Source of the DNA: Apostichopus japonicus
Taxonomy: Eukaryota; Echinodermata; Holothuroidea; Aspidochirotida; Stichopodidae
DNA length: 64,000 nucleotides
Assembly: GCF_037975245.1 (NCBI RefSeq)
Contig: NC_092566.1
Location: 1,490,001-1,554,000, forward strand
Direction: 5' to 3'
A program made the position numbers and the translations under genes. Position 1 is the stretch's first letter; every line of letters begins with the position of its first letter. Under the pieces are notes generated by a model that was not told where the DNA came from, made no database searches, and was given only the letters and a program-made list of their open reading frames with translations. This document shows positions 13,115-28,886 of the stretch, one piece after another.

Positions 13115-13690
13115 TTGGTTTGGGGTTGTTGTCAGCATTGCATCAACATAATAGACGTTGCGAAAACAACAACATTTGTATTCAGTCTTTCTTACTATGT
13201 AAAACCTATATCAATTCATAACGGTAGGCTACGCTTACTCATCGCACGTAGGCTGCTACATACACAGCTACAGCTGATTGTAAAGTGCGTCTTCGTCGAA
13301 GTGATTGACTTTTATATTCCTTTTTTTCCCGCCATAAACCGTGACATTTCTAGCTGTGCAGCGCCCGAAAAATTGTCGGTTTTTCTGCAACGCTTCCCTT
13401 CGAAGGCTGTGAAAACTCAAGTCCGGCGGAGAATTTACAGTGGGACCTTTTACAAGTTTTTACAAGAGAGGCGGAACGTGCTTTTGACACTTCTCCGCCG
13501 CAACATGTATACAGTCTTATCGGGCGAGGACGGCTGCTCTCGGCACACCGATACAATATTTACACGCGGAAAACGCAGTTTGAGTTGTAATGAGCTGTTT
13601 GGCAGAGTCCATATGGAGCACCCATCAGATTGTACGGCACGCTCCTAGCATATGAATTTCACATTATCACTGAAGTTTCAGTGACTCAGT
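13115..13690 (+). other. GC-richer intronic patch with a 177-codon open frame
   Basis: A continuous plus-strand frame of 177 codons (13115-13648) and a 68-codon minus-strand frame (13556-13350) overlap in a patch clearly richer in G and C than its surroundings. I recognise no domain in either. A perfect 10-base inverted repeat (CGGCGGAGAA at 13424-13433, TTCTCCGCCG at 13491-13500) sits in the middle. It could be a cis-regulatory element, a fragment of an old element or an uncharacterised small gene. The protein-coding reading is weak because there is no homology and no clear splice context. Confidence 0.3.
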
Positions 13691-13929
13691 TATTTGTCAG
13701 CCCCCTTGAGGACAAACCTCGCATGCAAATCAACTCGCTACTTTTACACCTTGTAAGATTCTGTCTGATGTGTATATGTAATACATACTAGACCTGTATC
13801 ATCACGGAGACCGAAGGGATGTTGTTTTTTTGCGCTTTCCATGCAAACAAATGCCGTACTACCGGTGCCGAGTTAAATGGCGGAGAAAAGTAACACTAGT
13901 TACCGATCACTGCGTCTCACCTTACAAGG

Positions 13930-14045
13930 CATTTCCCATGATTTTTATATATAATATTCTTTGTGATTTTTCCTTATTTACATATTTTGTTGCTTGTATA
14001 TCAAATTGTGTTTATTGAGCATTAAATCTTGATTGAATTGATTAT
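13930..14045 (+). mobile_element. Possible LINE 3' end fragment
   Basis: TTTATTGAGCATTAAATCTTGATTGAATTGATT resembles the 3' tails of many invertebrate non-LTR retrotransposons, which end in short TTGA-type repeats after an AATAAA-like signal. No reverse-transcriptase sequence is attached. Confidence 0.25.
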
Positions 14046-15574
14046 TCTGTGCAATAGTCTATTAAAACTGCCAGTTTTTCGGAGAAATATTATTGGTTAG
14101 TTGTCATGGATACGAGTCCTTGTTTCATTGTGGTTTTATGATAACAATTACTACGTCAAATATAATTTATACGTGTATCTCATTTACGGCATAGAAACGA
14201 CTTATGTGACAGAAACTTTTTTTTCTTTCAGCTTATTACAACATAAACAATTAAAGATATGACTCATTTGTGTACATGAACTGTATACTGCGTTGATGAA
14301 ATTTATATAGTCTTTACGTATTAACTGCTAAATGAAACAGGAAAATAAATACAACCCACACACACAAAGGGGAAGAAGGGGGAAGTTGGTAGGACTTTAT
14401 GTCAATTAAGAAGAACTCTGTGTGTGTGTGTGTGTATGTATAAATACGAAGAAGAAGAATTAAGCTTCACTGAAAAAGTCATCCATCCTCATTCAGGGGA
14501 AAACTTCATTCGAAGAATTTCTCTTGTTAAATTAAATCGAGGAAGCATTATAGACCACTCCCGGGCCACGAAGCTCAGATCTAAAGGGGATGTGGGAATG
14601 AATACCTTCTGTCAACCTTACACTAAAGTAGTTATTGCAACAACCTTGCGATGAAACCTAATTATAGAATTAATTTAATCTAAATATTCCTCAGAACTCA
14701 CCATCTGACGTCCAATTTTGTTCTTGGTGAGACCTACATGGCCAGTCGGCTTGAACGACCCCATGGCCACACTCCTCTTTTATAAAATGCTGGATCCACC
14801 TCTGAACTTTGCTTTAAGGTTTATGACGTTACCTATTCATTAGGAGGCAGAGGGTGGGTGGGTAGGGTGAGGGGGGGGGGCATTGTCGCATAAGAATACT
14901 TAATTGTATGCCACCAAAGAGCAGACGCTTATCATTGAAACTTTAAAGAACTTTATTTTCTCTTTAACTGTTGTAATATTAAACTAGAAATTATATCCTA
15001 ATAGATATACGACGACAACAACAACAACACGTTTTTAAATTGTATGACATCATTATCCGTCCATCTCTAGAACGTTGATTTTCCAATTTAATTTACATAT
15101 CTGTATATACCATGAGTCAATTTGCATATCTCATGAATACGCATCATCATATACAATACATGTCAGCTTCCGACCTCCATCACGTGACTTAAATCCCTTT
15201 TCAAAGTCATATTGTCTAAGCACATATTCAGACCGAAGAAAAAATATATATATAAATATATCAAATCCATAAATCAAATAAATGACCTCTAACATAATCC
15301 AAAATGAATTTACTTTCTATTATCGAAGTCAAATCGGTCGTAAGTGTGTTTGTGTTTCTGCTTAAGATAACATATCTTTCTCATGTCGAAAACAATATAA
15401 TGGGAGACGCATCTTGTATGCACGCATGCTACATGACGAAAACATAGCCAAACACAAGTATCAAATCTTCCTTTTTCTTACTCGACTATTGATAAAAAGT
15501 TTAAAATACTTAAATATTGCCTCTTGCCGAGCCTATTGACCCATCAAAAACACCATAAGTGACATTTTAGGGGC

Positions 15575-16039
15575 TTGCTCAGTCGAGCAAATCTTTTATT
15601 TTTTTTGCCTTTTTTATTTTTCTTCCTTTTCTCCTTTGCTATTATAGTTGGTTTAGGAAAGATTTACCAGACTGCATCGGAGTACAGGGCCTGCATGGCA
15701 GATGTTGTACGCGGCAACTGCTCACGAATCCTAAGTTATTCGACACTCTGCCGGAAGATATGTTTACGTTGGTTTCGAGATGTGTTCTCTTCGGTATTAC
15801 TTAGCTATTATTATGCTATTACTCTATTCAGCTTCGCGGCTAACGTGTGTCATAAGTTTGAGTTTCCAGGAACAGAAAACAGTAGTGTTAGCTATGCTAA
15901 GATTATCAGGACACGCGTATACATGATATACAATAATGGGACGTATCGTCCCCATCATTATGCCCCCAAAGGAACATTGTCCCACCTCAAGACCAAACGT
16001 TATCCGCAAACATTTGCTAAGTATGTCGCTGAACTTTAA
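15575..16039 (+). other. Open frame of 154 codons, unrecognised
   Basis: The plus-strand frame starts with a hydrophobic Leu/Phe run encoded by a T-rich stretch. That stretch would equally serve as a polypyrimidine tract before the AG at about 15648. Downstream codons look more protein-like (QTASEYRACMADVVRGNC and onwards) and GC content is higher than in the flanks. No family is recognised. Because it lies inside a Pax intron on the opposite strand, a chance frame or regulatory DNA is more likely than a gene. Confidence 0.2.
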
Positions 16040-18164
16040 TAAAACTATAGAAAGCCCATTAAATATATATTATAAGGTGACCTGTGAAAAAAGTCAAATA
16101 ATTACGCGAAACTGTTTGCCATTAGTATGTGCAGTAATAACCTATAGCATATGTGTTTTCCAAAAAATGTGGTCTCACCCGACGGGTTAAAGAAAGAAGA
16201 AGAAGAAGAAAAATTAAAATTTCGGAGCAGGCTATATATATATGTGTTTTTCTATACGGCATGTCACAACCACTCTAGCCTGTAAGGCTAAAATCTTAAT
16301 GACTTTCCGCTTCGCTTACATATCGGGTGACAGCCCAGCGTCTGTTTTGGCTAAGTTTGATCGTAATGAACATGACGTATCTTCAAGTCGGATTCTTTTG
16401 TCTTATACTAGCTGAAGGCTATACCACGACTACTACGACGACAAGGGAATTTAATATCCGAGCAGTAACCAAAATAGACAGATGTAACTCCTAAATAAAA
16501 ATAAATTTCTGCTGAAGTGATGTTCATCAAACGGATGTAATGATTTCGACGGAAACTGAATTTTATCGGGTCATATATATTAGAAGAGGGGAAAAAAATA
16601 CTAAAACGACAAAAAGATTAGATAAGGGGGGGGATAAAAATTAGAAGTTCGGACGAAGATAATTAAAAGTCTCCGGGACTTACACAGAAATGACCACGCC
16701 TAGCGAGTAAACGTTGTAAATGATTCGATCTTATCGAATTAGGAGTTGAAAGGGCAAATTAATGATAAGATTAGTTTGATAAAAAGAAATGCTTAGTTTT
16801 CTTTTTGTTGTATTAACCTGTGGAAAATTATAAACTAATATTTAATTATATATTTGTTTCTTTTCATAAAATTGATTTTTCTATGGACTATAATATTAGC
16901 ATAAGAGAAAAAACATTTGTTCAGTACCTGCAGTTAGAAGAATGTGGCATAGTGGTCAAAGTGTCTTTCTTACTTAAAAAATGTGTAATTTTATTAAACT
17001 TTTATACTCTCCTTTTCATGATCTCGGGTTCGGGAAGTTTCTCAAACGTCACAATGCAGAGTTTTTATGACTAAACAGTCGGTGTTCTTGTCTCATTTGG
17101 TCAAATCAAATAATGCTAAATTATATCTTCCACTGTTAGAATATCAAATGAATCTTTATTAACTCGGAATACCGCCAACATTTCTTTTTGGTCTCTTATT
17201 CCTGACACCAGTTCAAATTGGGCTGTCGTTTATCATAATGTATGTCGTTTGGGATACTGGAATATATTCGTGTTGTGTTGTACAGAACCAATCGCGTGAT
17301 ACTCACAAATTTTCGAACTTTTTTATTCACTATACTATTACAATGTAATTATATATTCATACGATATGAATATTCATTAATGTAAATATTTATTATACAC
17401 TGCCACTACACTGAGAGTAAACATATAAAAAAAATACCCTCTCTAGCAGTGTGATAGTCAAACACTTCATACCTTCAATATATTGCTACATTAAACACAT
17501 CAAGTATCGCGAGGAAGAAGCCACAAAATGCATGGATCGCCATTCATGCCATAAAGTCTACTTAAGTCTACATTGTTAAAAACTATATGAACACAAGATT
17601 GCGTCAACCTATTAAACAAATTACATTTTATAATCTTTTAAATATCAAGAAACAAAGAAATACAAGGGGGAAAGAAGGAAAAGAAGAAGAAGAAGAATAT
17701 GTTTTGAAATAATTGGTATTGAAATCTGTTGCATCTTAACAATTAAATTTAGGGATAGCGCTGATTGTTGCTATTGTGTTTAATAACAATAGCTGCATAA
17801 CTGTGAGATAACTGTTCTCTATAAGTTCATCTCATTTACTAATAGGCACGGTACATTTTGATGTCAGACAGACGGGAATGGATAAAACAAATTTAGAAGT
17901 GGAAAAAAAAGGAGAGAAAGGAAAAATGAATTGACTCGCTTTTGAAAGTTTCATCAATAACCATTTAAATGATTGAAAATCACGATAAAATGTGGCATTG
18001 CAAAGAAATCTGTGTGCACAAAGTTCAGATTTTTTTAGGCAAAAAGTGTTATTACTTAGATGTTAATATATTTTTAGATTTTTCTTAGAAAAAAGTAATG
18101 ATGGCAGAGGAATATCCATTTGAAAGATTTAGTTGAACAGACAACCATATCAGGATTGCGGGAC

Positions 18165-18192
18165 AAGGGGGGTGGGGGAGGGGGGGGGGGGT
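18165..18192 (+). repeat. Poly-G tract
   Basis: GGGGGGTGGGGGA is followed by 13 or so G. It is one of about ten plus- or minus-strand G runs of 9-17 bases in the window (also near 3781, 4198, 7908, 11371, 19232, 21251, 39187, 55450 and 57668). Confidence 0.8.
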
Positions 18193-19746
18193 GATGTTCG
18201 TTACGTTGCTAAATCTAAAATATTAAGATTTACAAGTATCAGGAAATATTTTTTCACTTTGTATGCTTCTTTTTTTTTCATTTATAACTTACTAGCTAAC
18301 CAGTGAATCTTGCGAATCATAAGAAAAAAGAGGATAAACCTCTTTTATAACAAGTTGCCACAATATAGATTCCAACAAAACTAGTAAGCGGAGAATGAAT
18401 GAAGAGACAGAGAGGGAGAGTGAAAAGGGGAGGGGCAGTGAGGAATCGATAGGGGGGGGGTTGGTTGGTAGGGGCTTCTGTATCGTAGTGATGGTACAGT
18501 TTGGTCATTTGGTTTATAAAACAGTGACGTAATTTAATATACAATGCCAACAAGCTTAAGTCGAAGAACGAAAAATCCTATTTAAGTCTAAGTTCAGTTA
18601 TTGAGCATAGGCTTTAAGCGGACTAATTGCTGCACGGTATGTGACGCCAGTTTTATGGCACGCCAAATGTGACATATATACATAAAAATATATATATATA
18701 TATATATAATTATATAAAACGTAGGTTCCACGAAAAAAGTGTCCCTTTTGACGATGGTAAATGATAAGTGTGGCAAAGTTGTAAACGCACAATTAGATAC
18801 CAAACCGTGCATATCTTAATTAAGCCGACTATATGCTGGTACGTTCATAAGCTGATTAATGGTAATACCAGATATTGCAGTAAGTAATAAACAGATCCAC
18901 ACACTAAGACTAAAAAAACACAGAGCTACTAGTGACTGTTCATGTAAATCGTCGTTATACTAATAAAACCATTGGCTGGGCTATAGACAAGTTGAGAAAA
19001 AAATATATAAAAGGGAAAGAATAAAGAAAGATATCAATAAAAGAAAATGCCAATGTTAATAATGTCTAATAATGAATGTATGTGTCATGATAAAGCATAG
19101 AGCTAAAATGGAAAACCTACAGTAGTATATTACATGGGATTGTAGTGCATCAACTTTCCCTTGTGTTTTACTATCAACAGTCGCTGTTGCTTACATGGAC
19201 AAAACAGATGTCGTATAAGGTGAAGCGAAAGGTGGGGGGGGGGGGGTGGAGAAGGGAATGAAAGGTAAGTGGGACAACTCTAACAGCAGCTTTAGAGTAA
19301 CAATTTAATTTTGTTTCATAATGTTTGACAATTTCCAGAATATCACATTGAATAAAAATACCCCCTTCCCCGAAAATCCGGCTTTCTGAATCTTACCAAT
19401 ATTGTATATACATATATGTGATTAATCCACCTAACATCGATAGAACCAATTTTGTTCCTCCCCATCATAGTGGTAATGTATACCGCGTTACTGGAAATAG
19501 TTTAAAACAGAAACATGTTCCAGTTTGTTCTTACATGTGTACCAGATCCGCGAGACATTTCAAGCAAATATGCCGTTATTATTATCACCAGATAAAAACC
19601 GTGATATTTTTGGCGAACTTGTTAAATCACGTCTTTATAAGTTGCAAACTGTTTGCAACGTGTTTAAGGGGAAGGTTGACGCACAACTTAATGTTTATAA
19701 ATCACCAGACATCACCATGACGACGAAAAGAAATATAATATCTTAC

Positions 19747-19931
19747 CTGGGTATAACTTCTCCCCTCTTTTATCTTTGGGGATCCCCAGTATGCCACTGA
19801 TGGAGTAAGATGATCCCGTACGATCCCCCTCCCCGTTGATTGGTATCAACGTGCTGGGAGGGGATCCTGACGTCACTAGGCCATGTTCGTGATCTTCTGG
19901 TCGTTTGTCTCCCAGTTTGTTTCTGACGATC
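19747..19931 (-). CDS. Pax2/5/8: Pax2/5/8 exon 4, end of paired domain and octapeptide
   Basis: This 185-base exon has a strong polypyrimidine acceptor (tttttttcttttccag) and a consensus gtaaga donor. The first base completes the Arg of SSINR, followed by IVRNKLGDK, the expected end of the paired domain (vertebrate SSINRIIRTKVQ). A Ser/Thr/Pro/Gly linker follows (LVTSGSPPSTLIPINGEGD), then SYSISGILGIP near the end. YSISGILG is the Pax octapeptide (vertebrate YSINGILG), an eh1-like motif that recruits Groucho/TLE corepressors. The fourth residue is Ser instead of Asn. The exon ends KDKRGEKLYP plus one base. It is hard to spot because overlapping frames on the same strand are longer, through the adjacent repeat. 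Confidence 0.95.
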
Positions 19932-21784
<1,853 letters not shown>

Positions 21785-24700
21785 TTAACTTACGTTTGTT
21801 CTTCGTTAACAATGACAGAGAGACATCATGTGATCAGGTTAGCGAGACAACCTCACGAAATCAACAGTGGAAACTTTGTTTCATATGTAAATTAGTTGAA
21901 AAGTACTGACAATTTTAATGATGTTTTCGGAGAGAAAAGCAGATTGTCATATGGACGATACTTTATTATTATAATTATTATAAAATATCTTTGTATTCGT
22001 TATGCTTCATCGAGTGCCTTGGTAAAAATAAATTAATATCAATATCTTTTGTACATGTGTTTGGATTATTGTAAATATGTGATACATAGCGGTAATTGTT
22101 GAAGGTATGCATAACAACAGATAGTAATTGGAAAGACAACGAAAAATAGGGCGAAACCACATCATAGTGAATGAATCATGACAAACATATGATAACTTAG
22201 ATTTCCTGATAAAATGGGCGAACTCTATTATTTTTAGAGGCGAGAATTTAGGTGTATTCTTGAAAAGGTTTATAAAGCGAAAATAAATGTATCTTGTTTA
22301 GAATTTCTTTCCTTTGAGCGTTATAAACCTTTTTTTCCCCTATGGAATGCAAATTTTCTGTTGATTTCACGTTAATGCTTAACATTATCACTCTACTACA
22401 TTTGATGTGTTATCCAATTTTTTTAGGGGGAGGGTGAGGGGGTATGTTGTTGTTGTAAAAATTAATCAGCCAGTTGTTGATCGCACATGCTTCTTGCAAT
22501 TATAGTTCTATTTTTTTTCCCATTACAATAGTCGTATTTTTGAGATGCAGACACCTCAATAACACATATTTTATAAGTAGTTCGTTTCTGGTATAGTCAG
22601 AGGTGATTATAATATACCCCTATTTTTGTTCACTACGGGAGACGCTATAGAGGAAGTTAGCAACTTGCGTACTCTATTTGCTACCAGTAAACTGAACTAC
22701 CATGTCGTCAAAGGTATAGGATGTCGTGACGTAGGAAAATATATATATGTTTCACTCCAGAACTGTCGAACAATTTCCGCGTCCCTCCAATACCATAAAT
22801 TAAGTCCTGGATCAAGTTTTGTACGATTCAGATAACGTGAGGTGAAAGACCTCAGTATTGATAGAGAGAGAGAGGTGGAGATAGAATAGTGCAAAAATAG
22901 AATAAAAGTAACTGATGTGTTATATAGAAATAAATTATACAGTTCGAACTACTGTACTAGTTCATTATATGTATCTATAGTGTGTATATTCGTCATAACA
23001 AAACCGGTGTTGAAAATTCTGACCCGCCCTTTAGCATCTCCTTAGTTTACAAAATTAAAAGTCATCTTCTGTCGTCAGTTGCAGCAGCGTGGGTCCTATG
23101 TCGTGTCATACACTATATTGTTAATGCCATGGGCATCTCTGTGTTGCATCTGTGGATCTAACACACCCCTTTACAATTATTACTGATCCTGTTTTCAGTT
23201 AAAACCATTAATCATTAAAATGAAGATGAGACATAATGGCGAGAGTATATGCCGATGTTATGGTATAGTTGTTCGAATTGTCTTATCGATGCATCTCTTT
23301 GTTCGCATGACCCAAAAAAATTGTTCTGTGTCTGCAAATAAATAATCGTCTTCGGTATATTGATTCACCATCCTTACTAGTTTACACTTAACGCAGATAT
23401 TATAATCGGGATCGGTTTAGCGAAACGATCTTTACATAGCCCATATTTATGAAAGGTATCAGTTTTGCGAAACTATAATCATTAAATCAACAAGTATATA
23501 CCTCCAGTAGAGCACACACATAATATTAACACCGCAGTGCTCACATGCATTCAATACAACGACTAAACTGCCAAGCTTAATATATATCTAATACGCTCAA
23601 AAGGTGAAAAAAAAAATTGCGACAAGATTAATTGTGGGGGCTAATTTCATATTACAAGCCAAAACACGAGGTAGAATGAATCGAATCATTATGACTGTTC
23701 ATGATAACCAAAAGTTTTGGCTTTTCTTGCGGTGGTGCTTAGACTTAAATGTGGCATAGGTCTAGTGTTGCTGGTTATCACTACACATAAAAACCATAAC
23801 ATCGGCTGCAAATCTACAGCGTTTTGGATTCTTTTTTTTTCTATTGCAAAGATGGAAATGTGATATCAATTAGATAACACTTAAAGAAGTACAAAATCGC
23901 TATTTTACTTTTTCCTAATCAGAGAGCATTTGCAATTAAATTAACTATGTGTAGGCCTATGTGTTTTTGAGAGATTTTAGAGTATATTCTATTTACTTTC
24001 AAAATGATAGCGAATGCGTTTTATAGATTTTATATTTATTTATCTATTTATTTATGAACCACATTAAATATAAGATATGTTGACTTTTTTTGACGAAAAG
24101 ACCACATGATCTTGGAATTTTTGTTGTGTAAAAGGATTTAACTCAATCGATCTCTACAAGGAAGCTACATGGTGCACGTTAAAATAAAAATATAAACTTC
24201 TAGTTTAGGTTAGCTCTGCGCACGATGGAGCTAATGCTGGCCTGCATGACAAATTTCAAGAATAACTTGCTCGATAAAGTGATAATTAAAGTATCAGGCT
24301 TAATATAGTAAAACGTACTATGTTAAATTCCCTATAAAAGTTCACGCTGAAGTGCGCGAAAAGTACAAGGCGAAGTGAAAACGGTGCTTAGTATAATGTG
24401 ACACCTCTTTCAATTAATTTTGTAATCATACTTCGAGATTAATTCTAAAATTAATCAAAATGGTAACTGGGGGAGTGAAGTGACATTTTATTTTTTTTTT
24501 CGATGTGCTCTGACTTCACAGATCTTCATAATGATTTATTTTGAAAAGAAAAAGATAAATACGTATATAATGTTTACAAACAAATTCTGAATATACTATT
24601 CCTTCTATGTACACCCATGTTTAATGTCCAAAATATGAAAAGCATTTGCATAATATTATATAGCCTACTTAACGATGATTGGTCGGTTGGTCATATTACG

Positions 24701-25254
24701 TCACAATTTGGTAATTCTTTTTGAGTGATTATATGCAGACTGTAGTACTGTTACTAATATATTACATTAACCGATTGTTATTAAAACGACCGTTTCCAGT
24801 GACTGAATTGTACTCTCTTACATTTTAAGGCGCCAAGCATGCTAATGTAATTAATGTTGTAATTGCTGATATAATCAAGGCTTTGTTGTGCAGGAATCCT
24901 TATCTTCATGATAACCGAAGTAACAGATGTATAAAGTATGCGTCACCAATATTACTTTAGATTTTCAACCACACGATGTTTTGTTCTTATGGATGGAGAT
25001 TATACCAAATAAACCGATGACCTTAAACTACACTTTTTACCGATGACCTTAGCTAGCAAGCTATAGTAAAGTTCAACCGTGAGAACTAATCGTACGAGGT
25101 ATAAGGTCTTAACAAGGTCACCAGTTTCGCTGTTAAGTTAATAAGATTACAATGTGGGAGAGCATAGAAAGTGTTTAGCAGTGCAGATTGTAATTAGAAA
25201 CTTTAATTTGTTTTATTTAAAATGAAATAACCTCTAACACTTTGCAAAAAAAGC

Positions 25255-25425
25255 ACACCTACATACCTATACACGCATACCTACATATATACCTACACAC
25301 ATACACGCATACATACATACACGCATACAGGCATAAACGCATACACATAAACGCATACACGCATACACGCATCCACGCATGCATACATAAACGCATACAC
25401 GCATACATACACGCACAAATACAAA
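25255..25425 (+). repeat. Degenerate ACGCATACATAC repeat
   Basis: Mixed CATA, ACGCATAC and ACACGCAT units. The overlapping Thr/His/Tyr- and Cys/Val/Met-rich open frames on the two strands are produced by it. Confidence 0.85.
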
Positions 25426-27042
25426 TATCCCATATGGATAATTGTATTGATAAAGTGTATAAACCCTATACATCATGACGTATCAACTCATACGCATGCA
25501 GTGACCGTAACAAATATAACAGGGACCACAGTTTCAATGCAAGGGTTATATCTTTTGAAGTGAAATATTTGTATATGGTCTTGTTATATATTTTGTTGAA
25601 TGAAATGGAACGGAATCGTTAAAAATATAGTGTATGCTTGATATAAGTTTGATAAACAAAATACCCTCAATATTAGTCGAGGCCAATGAAAGTATGAAAC
25701 ACGTTTCCAGCAAGAACGCAGTTCAAGCATATAGGCCTATATATGGCTTATTCTTTGGCTGTTGCATGTATTTCCATACAGTTTTGCTCATTCGTTTGTC
25801 AGAACAGTAATATTTGGCAATCATTTTTCTTCCATTTCTGTTATTGCAACTTTTTTTTATTGTCTTATTCACTAAACATGGATTTCATGAGAAAAAAATA
25901 ACTTGTCTAAACAAGCCAATGCACTGTATGGTCATAGGCATTTTATTATCAAATATATATTTATATAAAGAAATATGACCTAAAATCGACTTAAAAGTTG
26001 TTTCAAGCGATCAAGACCATGACCGTGACGTAACGCTACCTCATTTACATACACTGTTATTAACGGCATCATATTATGAAAACGATATTGGGAACACTAA
26101 TCAAGTGACATTGTTCTGTTTAGGACGGATATAAAACTATACCCCAATTAAAAGCTTAACTAATGAAGAAACAATATATAATAGATAAGCAATTAAGTGG
26201 GCTAAAACACAGCGCGGTAGTTGATTTTCATGTATTATTGATTCAATATATTAGCCCCACCCTCATTTCATTTCGGATTTATCATCAGATAAAACTTCAT
26301 ACCAGTTTTGCAGCTTTTTTTTTGATGGATGCTTCAAGCTAAGAGAAACTGAAAATCTTATCATTCACTACCCACCCGCAGAAAGTAGCGAAGCATTGTT
26401 TGTGCGAAATTTACGCTGGTCTTTGGTAGTAATATCAGAGAGGTGGTCCTCTAGTATAGGCCACTGGCAACATCAGATATCGTTCAATAGAATGTATAGG
26501 CAGCCAATATATATGGAGAGAAATCTTTCATTAATTTAATTCGGATTGCCATGGTAAAGATTATGTGATTCATAGACTATGCTCATAATTGATGTAGGCA
26601 TGTCCTACAGGACTTCTTAGTCCGCTTGTGTTAATCTCATAAATTTTGACGTCACAATACCCTTTATCGGTCGTTGTCTGATGATTTCGTAAACCCAAAC
26701 ATGATTTTTTCAATATTACCACCAACTTCAAGCTACATACGGCCTCAAAAAATAACTTCACGTAAAGTTAAAAGGAGTTTATTGTTCAGCAAACTTGCCG
26801 GAAATTTCTGCAGCTACCCACAGAACACCTTATTTTGTACCTTCGATACATCATATCTACACCGTGGTTACACCTTACATAATCCATCCTGAGCTATACA
26901 TTCAGTATACATCTAGCGACAGCATCCTTACACTTATCTCAGATACAAACCACATTATGCCTTATTTGCACCTTAGAACCACACAACCTGGGTATTACAT
27001 CTACAACGCACGGTTTACTATTAGTGTCAACCTATCTAAACT

Positions 27043-27142
27043 CTGTTTACACCTTGCCTGTAACCTACATACACCCTGTTTACACCTTGCATACAACCTA
27101 CATACACTCTATTTACACCTTACTAGCAATCTGATACACCCT
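27043..27142 (+). repeat. 33-bp tandem repeat, about three copies
   Basis: CTGTTTACACCTTG..., CTGTTTACACCTTG... and CTATTTACACCTTA... start at 27043, 27076 and 27109. Weaker copies of TTACACCTTRCATAC are scattered from about 26840 to 27360. Confidence 0.8.
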
Positions 27143-28886
27143 TTTTACTGCTGGCTGCAATCTATACGCCTTGCCTGCAACCTACTTACACCTGAGTTAA
27201 AGTTTAAGTACATATAACATGAAGTTATTCATCTGCTCTTTATAATTTCATCTTGGCTATAGCCTACAACCCCAATATCTCACCCAATTTACATCTTAGT
27301 TGCATACAACTATAGTTACATCTACACCGTAGTTACACCTAGTATACACCATCGTAAATCTTGCTTACACGATGACGAGGAATCCCAGTACTATCTAAAG
27401 ATGAATTGCGTTCAAACTAAATGTTATACTTTGAAATGGACCACATAGCAAAACTTGATAATCGGGCCTATTCTTGCTTCATTATTTGGTACATAAACAA
27501 CTGAATAAAATATGTATAGGCATATTTATAATAATCGTGTTTTGTTTCTATTTGTCCTATATTACCACAAATGAAAAGACTTTAAACCAAAATATGTGCT
27601 CTTGAAGATTCTCATTGAATATTTCTTGACTTTTCGTCTGGACTAATTTTATTGTTATTATTATGTTTTTGAATTCTAATTTCTTATAACTAACGCTTTA
27701 TAACTACCGCATGCGCACACGCAATATATGAAAATACGTTCTTTATATACGCTTTTTAGTCTTTTAGGTTTCTTTAACTTTTTGAAGTCTTATAATACGT
27801 ATGTCAGGGTTGGCTGGTTTTAGTGCATTTTATCCCAGTGAAATGATTGATAGTATTAATGAAGTTGGCTTTATTGTTATATCAACGAACGTTTCCCCCC
27901 TTTTCTCGTTTTCCATAATTAGTATCAGAGATAGAGTAATAAATAGACGAAGTTGAAAGTTGTCTCGAAAGGTTATAACACGTCTTTGTGAGGGTAAAGG
28001 CATTACAGAAAACATCTAATGGCACCAAGAAAATGTATAAAACAGTCTTTTTCGCCAAACGTTGTTAAAGAGTTTTTAGGTAATGCACAAAATACATTTC
28101 ATTCTATATCTGCTTTTGCTTTTGTTGATCGATCGCACCGTTTCTTGTTCAGAAAATCCATTAATAAGAATCCATATATCTAAAGAGAAAAAAACTAAAC
28201 TATATGGGAACACAAAAGGTGAACTATAAAATAGGCGTTCCTATTGACCATGGTTTTTGAAATGAAAGATGATTTCACTTTAAGTTTGGCATTCCGGTAT
28301 GTAGAAAGTGACGAAAGTTATTGAAAGCTTCGACGAAAATGCATACATGCTTTCGTAGCAATTATGTTTAAAGGAAATGAAATTTTCTTTCAATTTTTTT
28401 TCTATAATAAAACGTTTTAATTTTACAAATCATTAAGAAAAGTAATACAGCGATGAATTGATTAGATGTTGTATGATGCGCATTCTTGCAGCATTAACTA
28501 ATAGAATATACTAATCAGTCGTTTCTTTAGTTACATGAGTCCAATCGTGTTGTAAAGTAATATATTTTGAAGGGACATGGACTAACATATGAATATTGTG
28601 CTTATGTCATTCCTCATTTATTTTCTCGAAGACAAGTTTTGCATATGCAAAGAAAAAAGTGTCGAGAAACGTGATTAATATAACCTTCATAACCTAATTA
28701 CTACACTTTTCAGATGAGCATGTTTCGAGAGGACCACCCAGGCCCGCCCCCCCCCCTTTAAACAAAAAAGAGGGTGAAGGCGAGTTTCAATCTATTTCGA
28801 TTGGTCCTCGTTTATAACATCAGGCACAGGATTAGAATGACTTTGAATTTTCAATCTATCATGATATATAAAAAATGCCTGTTTAC

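Noticed and set aside
26795-27217. 140-codon frame with repeated HLACNLHTP-like units
   Set aside because: The periodicity comes from the 33-bp tandem repeat, and the frame lies in a Pax intron on the opposite strand.
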